A stretch of DNA of 64,000 bases, taken from contig JAFGRY010000032.1 in the NCBI GenBank assembly GCA_016934955.1, positions 19,311-83,310 on the forward strand, in the 5' to 3' direction. Every line of letters starts with the position of its first letter. Position 1 is the stretch's first letter. The notes below the pieces were generated by a model. That model saw only the letters and a program-made list of their open reading frames with translations. It did no database searches and was not told the origin of the DNA. This stretch comes from a bacterium (GTDB lineage Bacteria; Zhuqueibacterota; QNDG01; JAGLOF01). This document shows positions 16,965 through 26,568 of this stretch, piece by piece. A program made the position numbers and the translations under genes.

Positions 16965-18464
16965 TTACAGATTGATCTGGGCGCCCAGGGTGAACACCAT
17001 GGCGTTGAATTTATACGTACCAGCATAATTCTCGGCAACACCTGTTGCTGCATCAAATTCATATTCGTTGATTTCTTTATCAGCGAAAAGTACGTATTCA
17101 CCGGTGAAATTGAGGGTGATCTTGCCAAGATTCAGGCCCAGGCCGCCGGTGATGACATTGCGGCGGTTGGGGTCGAGCAGGGTGGGGTTCATGGTCGCAT
17201 CGGGCACCGGTGAATCGACGGTGTAGAAACCGGCCCGAATGGCGAGCATATCGGAGGCGGAGTATTCAAATCCGCAGCCGAGTTCGATGGTGTCGGTCCA
17301 GTCCTGTTTGAGCTCGAGATTGTCGGCGTCTTCCATTTCGACTTCGATGACATCCCAGGTCGACCACTGTGTCCAGGAGGCGTCGGCCACGATTGTCAGT
17401 TTGTCGGTGGCTTTATAGGCTATGCCGGCACCTGCGGTGATGGGAAGGGGCAGCTTTGCCTCAACATCGGATTTGGTAGTCATGTTCATTCCGCTGAATA
17501 CACCCATCAGCATTGCTTTAGTCGCCGCGCCGGTGGGGTCTTCAGCGCTGGCAAAGGCTGCAGCAGGGACGGCGTCCAGAGTGGCGAATTTTACGGCGTC
17601 GCCGTGCATGATCAATGTCTGCGTGTTGTCGCCTTCCAGCTTGAGATCAGTGCAATAGCGACCGGAAAGACCAATCGAGAGCTTGTCGGTGGCCTGGAAA
17701 TGGATGCCAAAATTGGCTCCGTAGGCGGTTCCGGCACCTGAAAGGTTATTTTCAAGGAGCAGACGGTATTGATCGGGTGTGAGGGCGGGAAGCGTCACGC
17801 CATAGCCAGCAAGGCCTACAGTGAGTGCGGGCCAGGATGCTGCTGCCGGGTTAAAAGCCAGTTTTACCATGTCGAGATCCATCTTGCCGTGGATGTAGCT
17901 TACGCCGAGGCCGATGGAGAGCTTGTCCGAAACCTTGTAGGCAATGGTCGGCTGAATGGTGATCACCTGGTGGTCGCTGTAGCTTTCCTTGTCCTTGCTG
18001 ATCCCGACGGTGTTGCCATAGCTGGCTGGTACATCGATGAAATCCCACTCGGTGCCCAGGCCGAAGGGCGCGTAGACCCCGAGACCGATGGTGAGTTTTT
18101 CGGACGCTTTGTAGAACACGCCCAGCGCGGGGACGAGGAAGTTCCGGGCGGTGGCGTCCACTTCATTCAGGTTCATTCCGGAAAAAGGTGCCATTGCTGC
18201 GGGATAGGGCAATGCTGTGTAGGATCCCCGGGGCATGATGGCGGCGCCGGAGAAACCGATGGTCCATTTGCTGCTCAGCTGGGTGAGGCCGCCGGGGTTG
18301 AAATAGACCGCACTCCAGTCATCCGAGAGACCGCGGAAACAGCTGCCCATGGCGGTTGAGCGTGCCCCTACCGTTCCGATCTGGGTGCCGTTACTGGCCG
18401 TGGCCTGTGATACAGAGAGCATGAAGAGGGCAAGAAACAGCATGCAGAGTACTTTCTTAGTCAT
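16965..18464 (-). CDS. FadL/OmpP1/TodX-type outer membrane transport protein
   Basis: A 499-aa outer-membrane beta-barrel of the FadL family, which passes long-chain fatty acids or other hydrophobic molecules. The signal peptide (MTKKVLCMLFLALFMLSVSQ, cleaved near residue 23) is followed by the conserved N-terminal NG-x-x-x-G-x-x-x-A-x-x-G and N-P-G-G-L motifs. Alternating-hydrophobicity strands follow, repeatedly preceded by Y-K-x-x-x-K-L-x-x-G, and the chain ends in a terminal strand QINL. The frame is open to 18518, but the ATG at 18464 follows GGGAGGAG and begins the signal peptide. It is monocistronic, with a TTGACT/TATATT promoter and a shared terminator downstream. The substrate is not predictable. 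Confidence 0.9.
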   Translation of the reverse strand: MTKKVLCMLFLALFMLSVSQATASNGTQIGTVGARSTAMGSCFRGLSDDWSAVYFNPGGLTQLSSKWTIGFSGAAIMPRGSYTALPYPAAMAPFSGMNLNEVDATARNFLVPALGVFYKASEKLTIGLGVYAPFGLGTEWDFIDVPASYGNTVGISKDKESYSDHQVITIQPTIAYKVSDKLSIGLGVSYIHGKMDLDMVKLAFNPAAASWPALTVGLAGYGVTLPALTPDQYRLLLENNLSGAGTAYGANFGIHFQATDKLSIGLSGRYCTDLKLEGDNTQTLIMHGDAVKFATLDAVPAAAFASAEDPTGAATKAMLMGVFSGMNMTTKSDVEAKLPLPITAGAGIAYKATDKLTIVADASWTQWSTWDVIEVEMEDADNLELKQDWTDTIELGCGFEYSASDMLAIRAGFYTVDSPVPDATMNPTLLDPNRRNVITGGLGLNLGKITLNFTGEYVLFADKEINEYEFDAATGVAENYAGTYKFNAMVFTLGAQINL

Positions 18465-18583
18465 TGTTCTCCTCCCGATTAAGCATGAATGATTGACATA
18501 CCATTGCCTGAGACGCATGGTACCAGGTGACGCGATCCTGATTGTGTTGAGTTTAATGAGATGTTAACATGAAGATTAGGTTA

Positions 18584-18613
18584 AATATACCATGAAAGCA
18601 GGGAAAAAGTCAA
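18584..18613 (-). promoter_or_regulatory. Promoter of the FadL-type porin gene
   Basis: On the minus strand TTGACT (18613-18608), an 18-bp spacer and TATATT (18589-18584) form a strong candidate promoter, giving a leader of roughly 115 nt before the ATG at 18464. Its boxes match those ahead of tRNA-Leu. Confidence 0.6.
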
Positions 18614-18648
18614 CTGATTTTTCCATAAATCAGGCCCATAAAAAAGAC

Positions 18649-18677
18649 TTGGAAAAAACAGCCTTATTTCGTATATT
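18649..18677 (+). promoter_or_regulatory. Promoter of the SPOR lipoprotein gene
   Basis: TTGGAA (18649-18654), a 17-bp spacer and TATATT (18672-18677) lie about 30 bp upstream of the ATG at 18709. A Shine-Dalgarno (GAAGGAGC) sits between. It is divergent from the porin promoter. Confidence 0.55.
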
Positions 18678-18708
18678 CTAATCAGCTTAACTGAAGGAGC
18701 AGTGCCCA

Positions 18709-19227
18709 ATGAACATCCGCTATTGCATTATTTGCGCTGCCTGCGCGGTGCTGTTAGCGTCGTGCAATCCATCGCGATTTGGCTGGGCGCCTGAAGATGG
18801 ACGGTCTTCGGGAAAGGACTCACCGGCCATGATCGAGGACTTTGATCCGCTGACCCTCGAAGATGACGACATCGTTGTCGAAGAACACGCAGTCGCCGAG
18901 CCGCGCCCCGAGCAGCGGCAGCCCTTTCGCACGCTCGAAAACGAAAGCGACACCGAGAAAGCGGAACCCAAAATGGTCCCCGGATTCCGCGTCCAGCTGA
19001 TGAGTGCGAAAGATGAGGCGCAGATCATCGAAGAAAAAAAGAAGGCGATGTTCAAATTTCAACAGACTATTTATGTTGTTTTCGAATCCCCTTACTATAA
19101 AATAAGATTAGGCGATTTTCTGACGCACGATGCTGCCGCGGTAATGCAGGAGGAAGCGCAGAGAAAAGGCTTTCCGGGAGCGTTTATCGCCAGATGTCTG
19201 GTCGATCGAACCAAAGCCGGGCAGTGA
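18709..19227 (+). CDS. SPOR-domain lipoprotein
   Basis: A 172-aa protein with a lipoprotein signal (lipobox LLASC, lipidated Cys19), a charged acidic linker (about 35-90) and a C-terminal SPOR domain (about 97-168: FRVQLMSAKDEAQ ... YYKIRLGDF). SPOR domains bind denuded septal peptidoglycan, so a cell-envelope role at division sites is likely. It stands alone behind its own promoter, divergent from the FadL porin gene and upstream of the yebC-ruv run. Confidence 0.85.
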   Translation: MNIRYCIICAACAVLLASCNPSRFGWAPEDGRSSGKDSPAMIEDFDPLTLEDDDIVVEEHAVAEPRPEQRQPFRTLENESDTEKAEPKMVPGFRVQLMSAKDEAQIIEEKKKAMFKFQQTIYVVFESPYYKIRLGDFLTHDAAAVMQEEAQRKGFPGAFIARCLVDRTKAGQ

Positions 19228-19347
19228 CAGTCGATCTTCCATGCACGTGCCTGATTGAAGGCGGTTTCCACAGTTCCGATCGGATGCCGCTTTTTTAAGC
19301 TATAGAGCGGGGGCAAACCGGCCTGGTGAATGTGTTGAGGAGGAAAT

Positions 19348-20088
19348 ATGTCAGGTCACTCCAAATGGAGTACAATCAAGAGAAAAAAAGGGAAAGCCGA
19401 TGCGGCCAGGGGCAGGATGTTCACCCGCCTCATCAGGGAGATAACGACCGCGGCCCGGGAAGGCGGCGGTGACGACACGTCCAATCCCCGGCTGAGAACC
19501 GCCATCGATGCCGCGAAAGCGGCAAACATGCCCGCGGTCAATATTGAAAAAGCGATAAAACGGGGCACCGGCGAACTGCCGGGGGTGATCTATGAAGAGA
19601 AAACCTATGAAGGATACGGCCCCGGCGGCGTAGCGATCATCATTGAAACACTCACCGACAATACAAACCGGACCACCGCCGACGTGAGACACCTGCTGAG
19701 CAAATACTCCGGCAATCTGGGTGAATCCGGCTGTGTCGCCTGGATGTTCGAGAAAAAGGGAGTGATAACGATCGATGCCGGCGAGAGCAGCGAAGAATCG
19801 CTGATGGAGATCGTGCTCGAGGCCGGAGCGGACGATCTGACCGCCGAGGACGATGAATTCGAAATCATCTGCCGGCCCGAAGACTTTAATGCCGTGCTTT
19901 CCGCGGTCAAGAACGCCGGTATCGCCGTCAGCGACGCGGAAATCACCATGATTCCCAAAAATACCATCGATGTCGAGGGGAAACAGGCTGAGCAGGTGCT
20001 GAAACTGATGGAAGGGCTCGATGACTGCGACGATGTACAGAAAATCCATTCAAATTTCAATTTGAAGGATATACCCGAAGAGGCGTGA
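19348..20088 (+). CDS. yebC: YebC/PmpR family regulatory protein
   Basis: A 246-aa cytoplasmic protein of the YebC/TACO1 family, full length. The N-terminus MSGHSKWSTIKRKK and the region A-A-R-G-x-M-F-T-R-L-I-R-E-I are diagnostic. Family members act as transcriptional regulators or as ribosome-associated factors that relieve stalling at proline stretches. The Shine-Dalgarno GAGGAGG lies just ahead of the ATG. It opens the ruvCAB run (5-nt gap to ruvC), the order found in many bacteria. Confidence 0.95.
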   Translation: MSGHSKWSTIKRKKGKADAARGRMFTRLIREITTAAREGGGDDTSNPRLRTAIDAAKAANMPAVNIEKAIKRGTGELPGVIYEEKTYEGYGPGGVAIIIETLTDNTNRTTADVRHLLSKYSGNLGESGCVAWMFEKKGVITIDAGESSEESLMEIVLEAGADDLTAEDDEFEIICRPEDFNAVLSAVKNAGIAVSDAEITMIPKNTIDVEGKQAEQVLKLMEGLDDCDDVQKIHSNFNLKDIPEEA

Positions 20089-20092
20089 GCCC

Positions 20093-20578
20093 ATGAGAGT
20101 GCTCGGCATCGATCCAGGTACGCGCCTCGTCGGCTACGGCCTGGTCAGCGCGGACGGTAACCGCTACCGGGCCCAGGAATACGGTGTCGTGACCGTCGAG
20201 AGCGGGCTGCCGTTCCCGGAAAAACTGCTGTGCATCTATAACGAGATATCGTCACTGATCGAGCGTCTGCACCCGGATGCGGCCGCGGTTGAAGAAACAT
20301 ACGTCACCCAGAATGCAAAGACCACACTGCGGCTTGGGCACGCCAGGGGAGTCATTCTGCTCGCACTGGCCGGAAAAGGACTGCCGGTCGGTGAGTATGC
20401 GCCCCGGTCGGTAAAACAGGCCGTTTCCGGAAGAGGAAACGCTTCAAAAGAACAGGTGCAATGGATGGTCACGCAGATCCTGGGGCTGCAGGGAGCGGTT
20501 ATTGCCGAGGATGCATCGGATGCATTGGCGATTTCGCTCTGCCACCTCCTGCGAAACGAACACGGCACACTTCGCTGA
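20093..20578 (+). CDS. ruvC: Crossover junction endodeoxyribonuclease RuvC
   Basis: A 161-aa Holliday junction resolvase with an RNase H-like fold. The acidic catalytic set is present: Asp7 (GIDPGT), Glu67 (AVEE), Asp140 and Asp143 (AEDASDA). It cuts four-way junctions within the RuvABC resolvasome. It follows yebC by 4 nt and precedes ruvA by 9 nt, so all three are co-transcribed. The length is normal for the family. Confidence 0.97.
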   Translation: MRVLGIDPGTRLVGYGLVSADGNRYRAQEYGVVTVESGLPFPEKLLCIYNEISSLIERLHPDAAAVEETYVTQNAKTTLRLGHARGVILLALAGKGLPVGEYAPRSVKQAVSGRGNASKEQVQWMVTQILGLQGAVIAEDASDALAISLCHLLRNEHGTLR

Positions 20579-20587
20579 AATACTATT

Positions 20588-21172
20588 ATGATTGCATACA
20601 TCACCGGGAAGATCGTTGAAAAGACTCCGGCGGGGCTCGTGCTCGAGGCCGGCGGCATCGGGTATACTATCAGTATGTCGGTCTCGGGGAGCGAGCAGGC
20701 GGGGGTTGTCGGTGCTACGGTTAAAATACACATTCATTTCCATGTCCGGGAAGACGGCATGAAACTCTACGGGTTCGCCCGGGAGCAGGAACGGGCGCTG
20801 TTCCGGCATCTTATCTCCATATCCGGAATAGGACCGAAGGTGGCATTGGGTATCCTCTCAGGCATGTCGGTGGAGTCGTTCGTGACCGCGGTGCTCAATC
20901 AGGATGTTTCGCTGCTCAAATCAGCACCGGGTGTCGGGAAAAAGACGGCGGAGCGGCTGGTCCTGGAGCTCAAGGACAAGATCGGTGTCATCAGCGGACC
21001 GCCGGCGGCGGACGGCGGCAGGGTGTCGTCACTGGAAGCGGAAGCGGTCGCGGCCCTCGTCTCACTCGGGTACCGGGAAGCGGAGGCTGCCGGAGCGGTG
21101 AGGCGGGCGCTGCAGGACGGCAGGTGCGCGACGGTTGAAGACGCCATTCGGGCCGCCCTGAGGGGACTGTGA
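20588..21172 (+). CDS. ruvA: Holliday junction DNA helicase subunit RuvA
   Basis: A 194-aa junction-binding protein that loads RuvB hexamers. An N-terminal OB fold starts MIAYITGKI. Two helix-hairpin-helix motifs are visible ([15 protein letters not shown] and [16 protein letters not shown]), and a C-terminal three-helix RuvB-contact domain ([12 protein letters not shown]) follows an Ala/Gly-rich linker. It lies between ruvC and ruvB with gaps of 9 and 19 nt. Confidence 0.97.
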   Translation: MIAYITGKIVEKTPAGLVLEAGGIGYTISMSVSGSEQAGVVGATVKIHIHFHVREDGMKLYGFAREQERALFRHLISISGIGPKVALGILSGMSVESFVTAVLNQDVSLLKSAPGVGKKTAERLVLELKDKIGVISGPPAADGGRVSSLEAEAVAALVSLGYREAEAAGAVRRALQDGRCATVEDAIRAALRGL

Positions 21173-21191
21173 CCGTGCGGATGGAACGCAT

Positions 21192-22217
21192 ATGATGGAG
21201 AATGAGCGGATCACCACGCCGTCGCCGCTCAGCGGCGATATGGAGATCGATCGCACGCTGAGGCCCCACGAGCTGAACGAATTTGTCGGTCAGAGCAAGA
21301 TCATTGCAAATCTGAGAGTGTTCATTCAGGCGGCCAGGGAGCGGCGCGAACCACTGGATCACGTGCTTTTTTACGGCCCTCCGGGGCTGGGCAAGACGAC
21401 CCTGGCCCATATACTCGCCCGGGAAATGGGCGCGCAGATCCGTATGACCTCGGGTCCGGGCCTGGAAAAACCGGCCGACCTGGCGGGCATCCTCACCAAT
21501 CTGCAGCCCGGCGACGTGCTGTTCATAGACGAGATTCACCGGCTCAGCACCGTGGTGGAAGAGTATCTCTATCCCGCGATGGAAGATTTCAGGCTCGATA
21601 TCATCATCGACCGGGGACCGCACGCGAGAAACATCTGCCTGAATCTGCCGCCCTTTACGCTGGTCGGGGCAACCACCCGGGCCGGCCTTCTGACGGCGCC
21701 GATGCGGGCGCGTTTCGGAGTGGTCAACAGACTCGACTACTACCAGCCCGGGGAACTTGAGGCGATCATCCGCCGCTCGGCGAGACTGATGAACGTGAAG
21801 GCGGCTGAGGACGGGATCACCAGCATCGCCTGCCGTTCCCGGGGTACGCCGAGGGTAGCCAATCGGCTGCTGCGCCGGGTTCGTGACTTCGCCCAGGTGG
21901 AGAGTGACGGCACTATCACCGCGGCTATCGCGGACAGTTCTCTCGAACGGCTCGATGTGGACCGGTACGGGCTGGACGAGATGGATAAGCGGATCCTTTC
22001 CTGTATTATTGAAAAATTCAACGGCGGGCCGGTGGGTCTCAACACGCTGGCGGTTGCCGTGGGTGAGGACAGCGGCACCATCGAAGAGATATATGAACCA
22101 TTTCTGATCAAGGAAGGATTTCTGAAAAGAACGCCCAGGGGCAGACAGACTACGGTCCGGGCCCATGACGTTCTGGGGATTTCGCCGGAGAGGCCGGCAC
22201 AGGAAACACTGTTTTAA
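21192..22217 (+). CDS. ruvB: Holliday junction branch migration ATPase RuvB
   Basis: A 341-aa AAA+ motor for branch migration. Walker A is GPPGLGKT (62-69), Walker B is DEIH (113-116), sensor 1 is GATTRAG and the arginine finger region is RARFG. A C-terminal winged helix follows. Two in-frame ATGs (21192 and 21195) are both possible. queA starts 28 nt downstream, the ruvB-queA order common in bacteria. Confidence 0.97.
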   Translation: MMENERITTPSPLSGDMEIDRTLRPHELNEFVGQSKIIANLRVFIQAARERREPLDHVLFYGPPGLGKTTLAHILAREMGAQIRMTSGPGLEKPADLAGILTNLQPGDVLFIDEIHRLSTVVEEYLYPAMEDFRLDIIIDRGPHARNICLNLPPFTLVGATTRAGLLTAPMRARFGVVNRLDYYQPGELEAIIRRSARLMNVKAAEDGITSIACRSRGTPRVANRLLRRVRDFAQVESDGTITAAIADSSLERLDVDRYGLDEMDKRILSCIIEKFNGGPVGLNTLAVAVGEDSGTIEEIYEPFLIKEGFLKRTPRGRQTTVRAHDVLGISPERPAQETLF

Positions 22218-22245
22218 GAGAATCAATTTTGTGAAGGGGAGCATC

Positions 22246-23274
22246 ATGAAATTATCCGATTTCAAATATCAGGTTCCGGAAGAACTCATTGCTCAGTACC
22301 CGTCAAAGAAACGAGGTGATTCCAGACTGATGGTGGTTGACCGGGAATCGGAGACTGTCGGACATCATACGTTCAAGGAGTTCTACAAATATCTCAATAA
22401 AGGCGATTGCCTGGTGGTGAACCAGACACGGGTGTTCCCGGCCAGGCTTGCCGGCGTCAAAGACAAGACAAACGCAAAAGTGGAGATTTTTCTGCTGAGG
22501 GAGCTGGAGAACGATCTCTGGGAAGTGCTTGTCCGGCCGGCGAGAAAAGTGCGGGTCGGCAACAAACTCAATGTGGGCGGCGTCCTCGGCTGTGAGGTCG
22601 TTGACAACACCGTGTCAGGGGGCAGGGTGGTCAGGTTCAACTATGACGGCAGCTTTTATGATATCATTGACGAGATCGGGCAGGTGCCGCTGCCGCCGTA
22701 TATAAAACGTGATTCCGAAGATGTCGACAAGGACCGGTACCAGTCAATTTTTGCCAGCAAGCGGGGTGCCGTCGCGGCACCGACCGCCAATCTGCATTTT
22801 GACAATAAAATGGTCAAAAAGCTGGAAAGCCGGGGGGTGAAGGTCGTCCCCGTGCTGCTGCATGTCGGATTGGGAACCTTTCGACCCATCGTGGTCGAGG
22901 ACCTCACCCGTCATAAAATGGACTCTGAATATTTTGAAATATCCCAGGAAGCCGCGGCGGCGATTAACAGTACGATTGAAAAAGGGAACAAAATCGTGGC
23001 CGTGGGCACTACGGTGGTGCGGGTGCTGGAGTCCGTGGTTACCACGAACAGGCACATCAAAGCCGATCGAGGCTGGACAGACAAGTTCATCTACCCGCCG
23101 TATGATTTCAAGATCGTGAACGCGCTGCTGACCAATTTCCATCAGCCTGCCTCAACGCTGATCATGCTGACCTGCGCGTTCGGCGGCAGGGATCTGATTT
23201 TCAAGGCCTATGAGGAAGCGTTGAAGGAACAATACCGTTTCTTCTCTTACGGTGACGCAATGCTCATAATCTGA
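22246..23274 (+). CDS. queA: S-adenosylmethionine:tRNA ribosyltransferase-isomerase QueA
   Basis: A 342-aa enzyme that transfers and isomerises the ribosyl part of SAM onto preQ1-tRNA to give epoxyqueuosine. Conserved stretches are MKLSDFKYQVPEELIAQYP, NQTRVFPARL, PLPPYIKR, VAAPTANLHF, HVGLGTFRP and NFHQPASTLIML. The frame is open upstream into ruvB, but the ATG at 22246 follows AGGGGAGC and starts the conserved N-terminus. No other queuosine genes are in the window. Confidence 0.96.
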   Translation: MKLSDFKYQVPEELIAQYPSKKRGDSRLMVVDRESETVGHHTFKEFYKYLNKGDCLVVNQTRVFPARLAGVKDKTNAKVEIFLLRELENDLWEVLVRPARKVRVGNKLNVGGVLGCEVVDNTVSGGRVVRFNYDGSFYDIIDEIGQVPLPPYIKRDSEDVDKDRYQSIFASKRGAVAAPTANLHFDNKMVKKLESRGVKVVPVLLHVGLGTFRPIVVEDLTRHKMDSEYFEISQEAAAAINSTIEKGNKIVAVGTTVVRVLESVVTTNRHIKADRGWTDKFIYPPYDFKIVNALLTNFHQPASTLIMLTCAFGGRDLIFKAYEEALKEQYRFFSYGDAMLII

Positions 23275-23291
23275 AAAGGGGAGTGTGCCGA

Positions 23292-23999
23292 TTGTCGCGG
23301 GGACACGGGGCTGCTGCAGCTGTCATACCGGCTGCCGGTACCGGGAAACGCATGGGGACGATGATCCCCAAGCAGTTCCTGGAACTGAAGGGCAGGCCCC
23401 TTTTTATACGTACGCTGCAGGCGTTCGAGCGCTGCCCGATTATCAGCGATATCATTCTGGTGGTGCCTCCCGACGAGACGGAGGCGGTCCGACGGGAACT
23501 GTTCAGGTGGAAGATAGAGAAGATCACCGCCGTGGTCGCGGGGGGCGTCGAACGTAAAGATTCGGTGCAAAACGGATTGCGCGCGGTGCCCGGAGCATGC
23601 GGCGTTGTCGCCGTGCATGACGGCGCGCGTCCGCTGGTGACCCCCGAGCTCATCACCCGTACGGTAGAGGCGGCAAAACAGTGGGGGGCCGCGGTTCCCT
23701 GCGTGCGGATTTCCGATACCGTGAAACAGGTGAGCGGAAGCTGGATAGAAGCGACCGTGGCGCGGGAGTCGCTGAGAAGAGTGCAGACCCCCCAGTGCTT
23801 CAGCAGGGAATTGCTCGAGACCGCGTACCGTGATGCCCGCGAATCGGGCACGGCCATAACCGATGAAGCGATGCTGGTGGAAAGGATGGGGAAAAAAATT
23901 CGGGTTGTTGAGGGAGATCCCTTCAACATCAAGATTACCACGCCCGAAGATCTCGTTCTCGCCGCTGCGATTATCGAGAGCAAAGGGCGGGAAGACTAG
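23292..23999 (+). CDS. ispD: 2-C-methyl-D-erythritol 4-phosphate cytidylyltransferase
   Basis: The third MEP-pathway enzyme for isoprenoid precursors, transferring CMP from CTP to MEP. Motifs are the nucleotide loop PAAGTGKRMG, KQFLEL, VHDGARPL, TDEAML and GDPFNIKITTPEDL. The start is uncertain: a GTG at 23283 abuts the AAGGGGAG Shine-Dalgarno with no spacing, whereas the TTG at 23292 has 8 nt, so I chose TTG (235 aa). ispF follows 20 nt downstream, the usual ispDF pairing. Confidence 0.92.
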   Translation: MSRGHGAAAAVIPAAGTGKRMGTMIPKQFLELKGRPLFIRTLQAFERCPIISDIILVVPPDETEAVRRELFRWKIEKITAVVAGGVERKDSVQNGLRAVPGACGVVAVHDGARPLVTPELITRTVEAAKQWGAAVPCVRISDTVKQVSGSWIEATVARESLRRVQTPQCFSRELLETAYRDARESGTAITDEAMLVERMGKKIRVVEGDPFNIKITTPEDLVLAAAIIESKGRED

Positions 24000-24019
24000 C
24001 AAACGATAAGGCGCCGCCT

Positions 24020-24505
24020 ATGGTACGTACGGGATTCGGATATGATATTCATGCTCTGAGAGAGGGCAGAAAACTTGTTCTGGGGGGAGTTGAGATCCCC
24101 TTCCGTCTTGGACTGGAAGGGCATTCTGATGCCGATGCCCTCTGCCATGCAATCATGGATGCGCTGCTGGGCGCCGCGGCAATGGGGGATATCGGCGACC
24201 ATTTTCCCGATACCGATCCTCAGTACGCCGGGATCTCGAGTATCAGCCTTCTGAAACGGGTCAAAGATATCGTGCGGGCGCATAACTGGAAAGTGCGCAA
24301 CATCGATGCCACCATCGTCGCCCAGGAGCCGAGACTTCAGCCCTACAAGGAGGCGATGCGCGCCAATATTGCGGCAGCCCTCTATATCCCGATCGATGAT
24401 GTTTCGGTAAAGGCCGCTACCAATGAGGGGTTCGATGCCGCGGGCAGGGTGGAGGCGATGAAGGTATTCGCCGTGGCGACGCTGGTCAGGGCACAGGCGG
24501 AATGA
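24020..24505 (+). CDS. ispF: 2-C-methyl-D-erythritol 2,4-cyclodiphosphate synthase
   Basis: A 161-aa MEP-pathway enzyme that cyclises CDP-ME 2-phosphate with release of CMP. Metal ligands Asp8 and His10 (GYDIHAL) and the HSDADALCHAIMDALLGA and GDIGDHFPDTDP motifs are present. The usual ATTTE-like C-terminal segment reads KAATNEGFDAAGR here, a mild variant. Its stop overlaps the start of the DedA gene (ATGA). Confidence 0.95.
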   Translation: MVRTGFGYDIHALREGRKLVLGGVEIPFRLGLEGHSDADALCHAIMDALLGAAAMGDIGDHFPDTDPQYAGISSISLLKRVKDIVRAHNWKVRNIDATIVAQEPRLQPYKEAMRANIAAALYIPIDDVSVKAATNEGFDAAGRVEAMKVFAVATLVRAQAE

Positions 24506-25101
24506 GCGGCCTGAAGGATTTTTTCCTTTCTCTCAGCGGTTTTTGGGGCTGCCTGTTTCTTTTTCTCAGTTCTCTGGCCGAAAACCTCTTTCCTCCCATG
24601 CCGGGTGATACATTCGTGGTTCTCGGGGCGTTTCTGGTCGGCAGGGGCCAGCTGGCTGCGGTGCCGGCGTATGCCGCCACTACAGCAGGAAGCCTTCTGG
24701 GCTTTATGCTTCTTTTTTTTCTGGGAAGGAAGCTGGGCAGGACGTTTTTTGAAGGAAAGCACGGCCGGTTCTTTTCCGAGGAGTCGCTGCAGCGTGTCGA
24801 ACACTGGTTTGACCGGTACGGGTACTGGGTGATCGGGATCAACCGGTTTCTCTCCGGCGTACGGGCCGTCGTCTCGCTTGCCGCCGGAATGGCCCATATG
24901 GACTGGAAACCGGTTTTCGGCCTTGCCCTGGTGAGTTGCCTCATCTGGAACGCCGCCCTGATGGCGCTGGGGATCTGGATGGGAGAGAACTGGGAACTGG
25001 TCCTGGCCTATTACCAGCGGATCATCATGGCCGCGCTGCTGCTGATAACCGGCGCATGGATCATACGAACAAGGATCATCAGGAAAAAACGCTCAGGGTG
25101 A
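24502..25101 (+). CDS. DedA family (SNARE-associated/VTT) membrane protein
   Basis: A 199-aa inner-membrane protein with four to five hydrophobic segments. It shows the DedA signatures E-N-L-F-P-P-M-P-G-D (about 30-39), G-x-x-x-G and F-x-R-F-x-x-G-V-R-A (NRFLSGVRAVVSLAAGMAHM, about 113-132). Family members include undecaprenyl-phosphate and phospholipid scramblases needed for envelope homeostasis. It overlaps ispF by 4 nt, so it is translationally coupled. That fits a lipid-carrier role next to isoprenoid synthesis, but this is inference. Confidence 0.9.
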   Translation: MSGLKDFFLSLSGFWGCLFLFLSSLAENLFPPMPGDTFVVLGAFLVGRGQLAAVPAYAATTAGSLLGFMLLFFLGRKLGRTFFEGKHGRFFSEESLQRVEHWFDRYGYWVIGINRFLSGVRAVVSLAAGMAHMDWKPVFGLALVSCLIWNAALMALGIWMGENWELVLAYYQRIIMAALLLITGAWIIRTRIIRKKRSG

Positions 25102-25103
25102 TA

Positions 25104-26549
25104 ATGGAACGAGAAATACGCACACGATTTGCCCCCAGTCCAACGGGGCATTTGCATATAGGCAACGCCCGAACGGCGATTTTAAACTGGCTTTTCGCCA
25201 GACACGGCGGCGGATCATTCCTGGTGCGGATCGAAGACACCGACCAGGAACGATCGACCGCGGCTTCGGAAGAGATGATTCTCGAGGACCTTCGCTGGCT
25301 GGGTCTGGAATGGGATGAAGGTCCGGGCGTCGAGGGCCCGTTCGGGCCCTACCGTCAATCCGAGCGGCAGGAGCTGTATGCCCGGCACATCGCAGGTCTT
25401 CTCGAAAACGGACGGGTCTACCCCTGTTACTGTACGGCCGAAGAACTCGACCTGCGGCGTCAGGAGCGGCTCGAGCGGGGGGAATCGACGAATTATGACG
25501 GTCGCTGCCGCAGTCTCACCCATGAGCAGAAACAGCGGCATGAACGGGAGGGGAGGCGGCCGGTCATCCGGTTCCGCTCGGACGAGACCCGGGATGTGGC
25601 GTTCACCGATCTGGTCAGAGGTGACGTTCTGTTTCCGGGCAGCAACATCGGTGATTTCGTCATAGCCAGGCAGAACGGTATTCCCATGTACAATTTCTGC
25701 TGTGTCGTGGATGATCACCTGATGCGGATTACCCATGTGCTCAGAGGTGATGACCACGTGTCAAATACGCCCCGCCAGGTGCTGCTCTACGAAGCGTTCG
25801 GGTGGGAGACGCCGCTCTTCGGGCACAGTCCCATGATCCTGGGGAATAACAGGGAGCGGCTGTCAAAGCGGCACGGGGCCACCTCGGTTTCCCAGTACCG
25901 GGAAGCGGGCTACCTGCCGCAGGCTCTTGTCAATTTTCTCTCGCTGCTTTCCTGGTCTTCGGAAAGCGGGGATGAAATCCTGCCGCCGGACCGGCTTGTC
26001 AGTGAATTCACCGTCGATCGCCTGTCAAAATCGGCGGCCGTCTTTGACACGGTAAAGCTCACCTGGATGAACGGTCTCTATATCCGCAATCTGGATGCGA
26101 ACACCCTCGGCGGTCTTCTGCGGCCGTTCCTCAGGTCCGCGCCGGCGGCCGATCTCAGCGTGGAACGGATGGAGACGATCGCCCGCCTGCTGCAGGAACG
26201 GCTGGAAACACTTGCCGATATCGATGAAAAGGCGGCGTTTCTCTTCGCCGATCGTCCGCGGCCCGAATCGGACGAGGCGGCCGCAATGCTCGGGGAACCG
26301 GACGCCCAGCGGGTGATTCGGGAACTGCTGACGATAAGCGGGAACGCGGATTCCTGGCATGCGGAGCGTTTTCCGGAGCTCATGAAACAGGTGCAGGCTG
26401 CAACAGGTGTTAAGGGTAAAATGCTCTGGATGCCGGTGCGCATCGCCCTCACCGGCATGATGCATGGGCCGGACCTGGCATCGACATTCGGGTTTCTGGG
26501 CCGTGACCGCTGCCGCCTGCGGCTGGAGGCGGCGCTCGCCGGCCCCTGA
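25104..26549 (+). CDS. gltX: Glutamyl-tRNA synthetase
   Basis: A 481-aa class I aminoacyl-tRNA synthetase. The HIGH-type motif is HIGN (18-21, in RFAPSPTGHLHIGN) and the KMSKS-type motif is RLSKR (about 251-255). The conserved VRIEDTDQERS and VLRGDDHVSNTPRQ segments and the alpha-helical anticodon-binding C-terminus are present. The frame is open much further upstream, but homology begins at the ATG at 25104, two nt after the DedA stop. Whether it is discriminating cannot be read from sequence alone. Confidence 0.96.
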   Translation: MEREIRTRFAPSPTGHLHIGNARTAILNWLFARHGGGSFLVRIEDTDQERSTAASEEMILEDLRWLGLEWDEGPGVEGPFGPYRQSERQELYARHIAGLLENGRVYPCYCTAEELDLRRQERLERGESTNYDGRCRSLTHEQKQRHEREGRRPVIRFRSDETRDVAFTDLVRGDVLFPGSNIGDFVIARQNGIPMYNFCCVVDDHLMRITHVLRGDDHVSNTPRQVLLYEAFGWETPLFGHSPMILGNNRERLSKRHGATSVSQYREAGYLPQALVNFLSLLSWSSESGDEILPPDRLVSEFTVDRLSKSAAVFDTVKLTWMNGLYIRNLDANTLGGLLRPFLRSAPAADLSVERMETIARLLQERLETLADIDEKAAFLFADRPRPESDEAAAMLGEPDAQRVIRELLTISGNADSWHAERFPELMKQVQAATGVKGKMLWMPVRIALTGMMHGPDLASTFGFLGRDRCRLRLEAALAGP

Positions 26550-26568
26550 GGGAGTGAGGTGACATGCA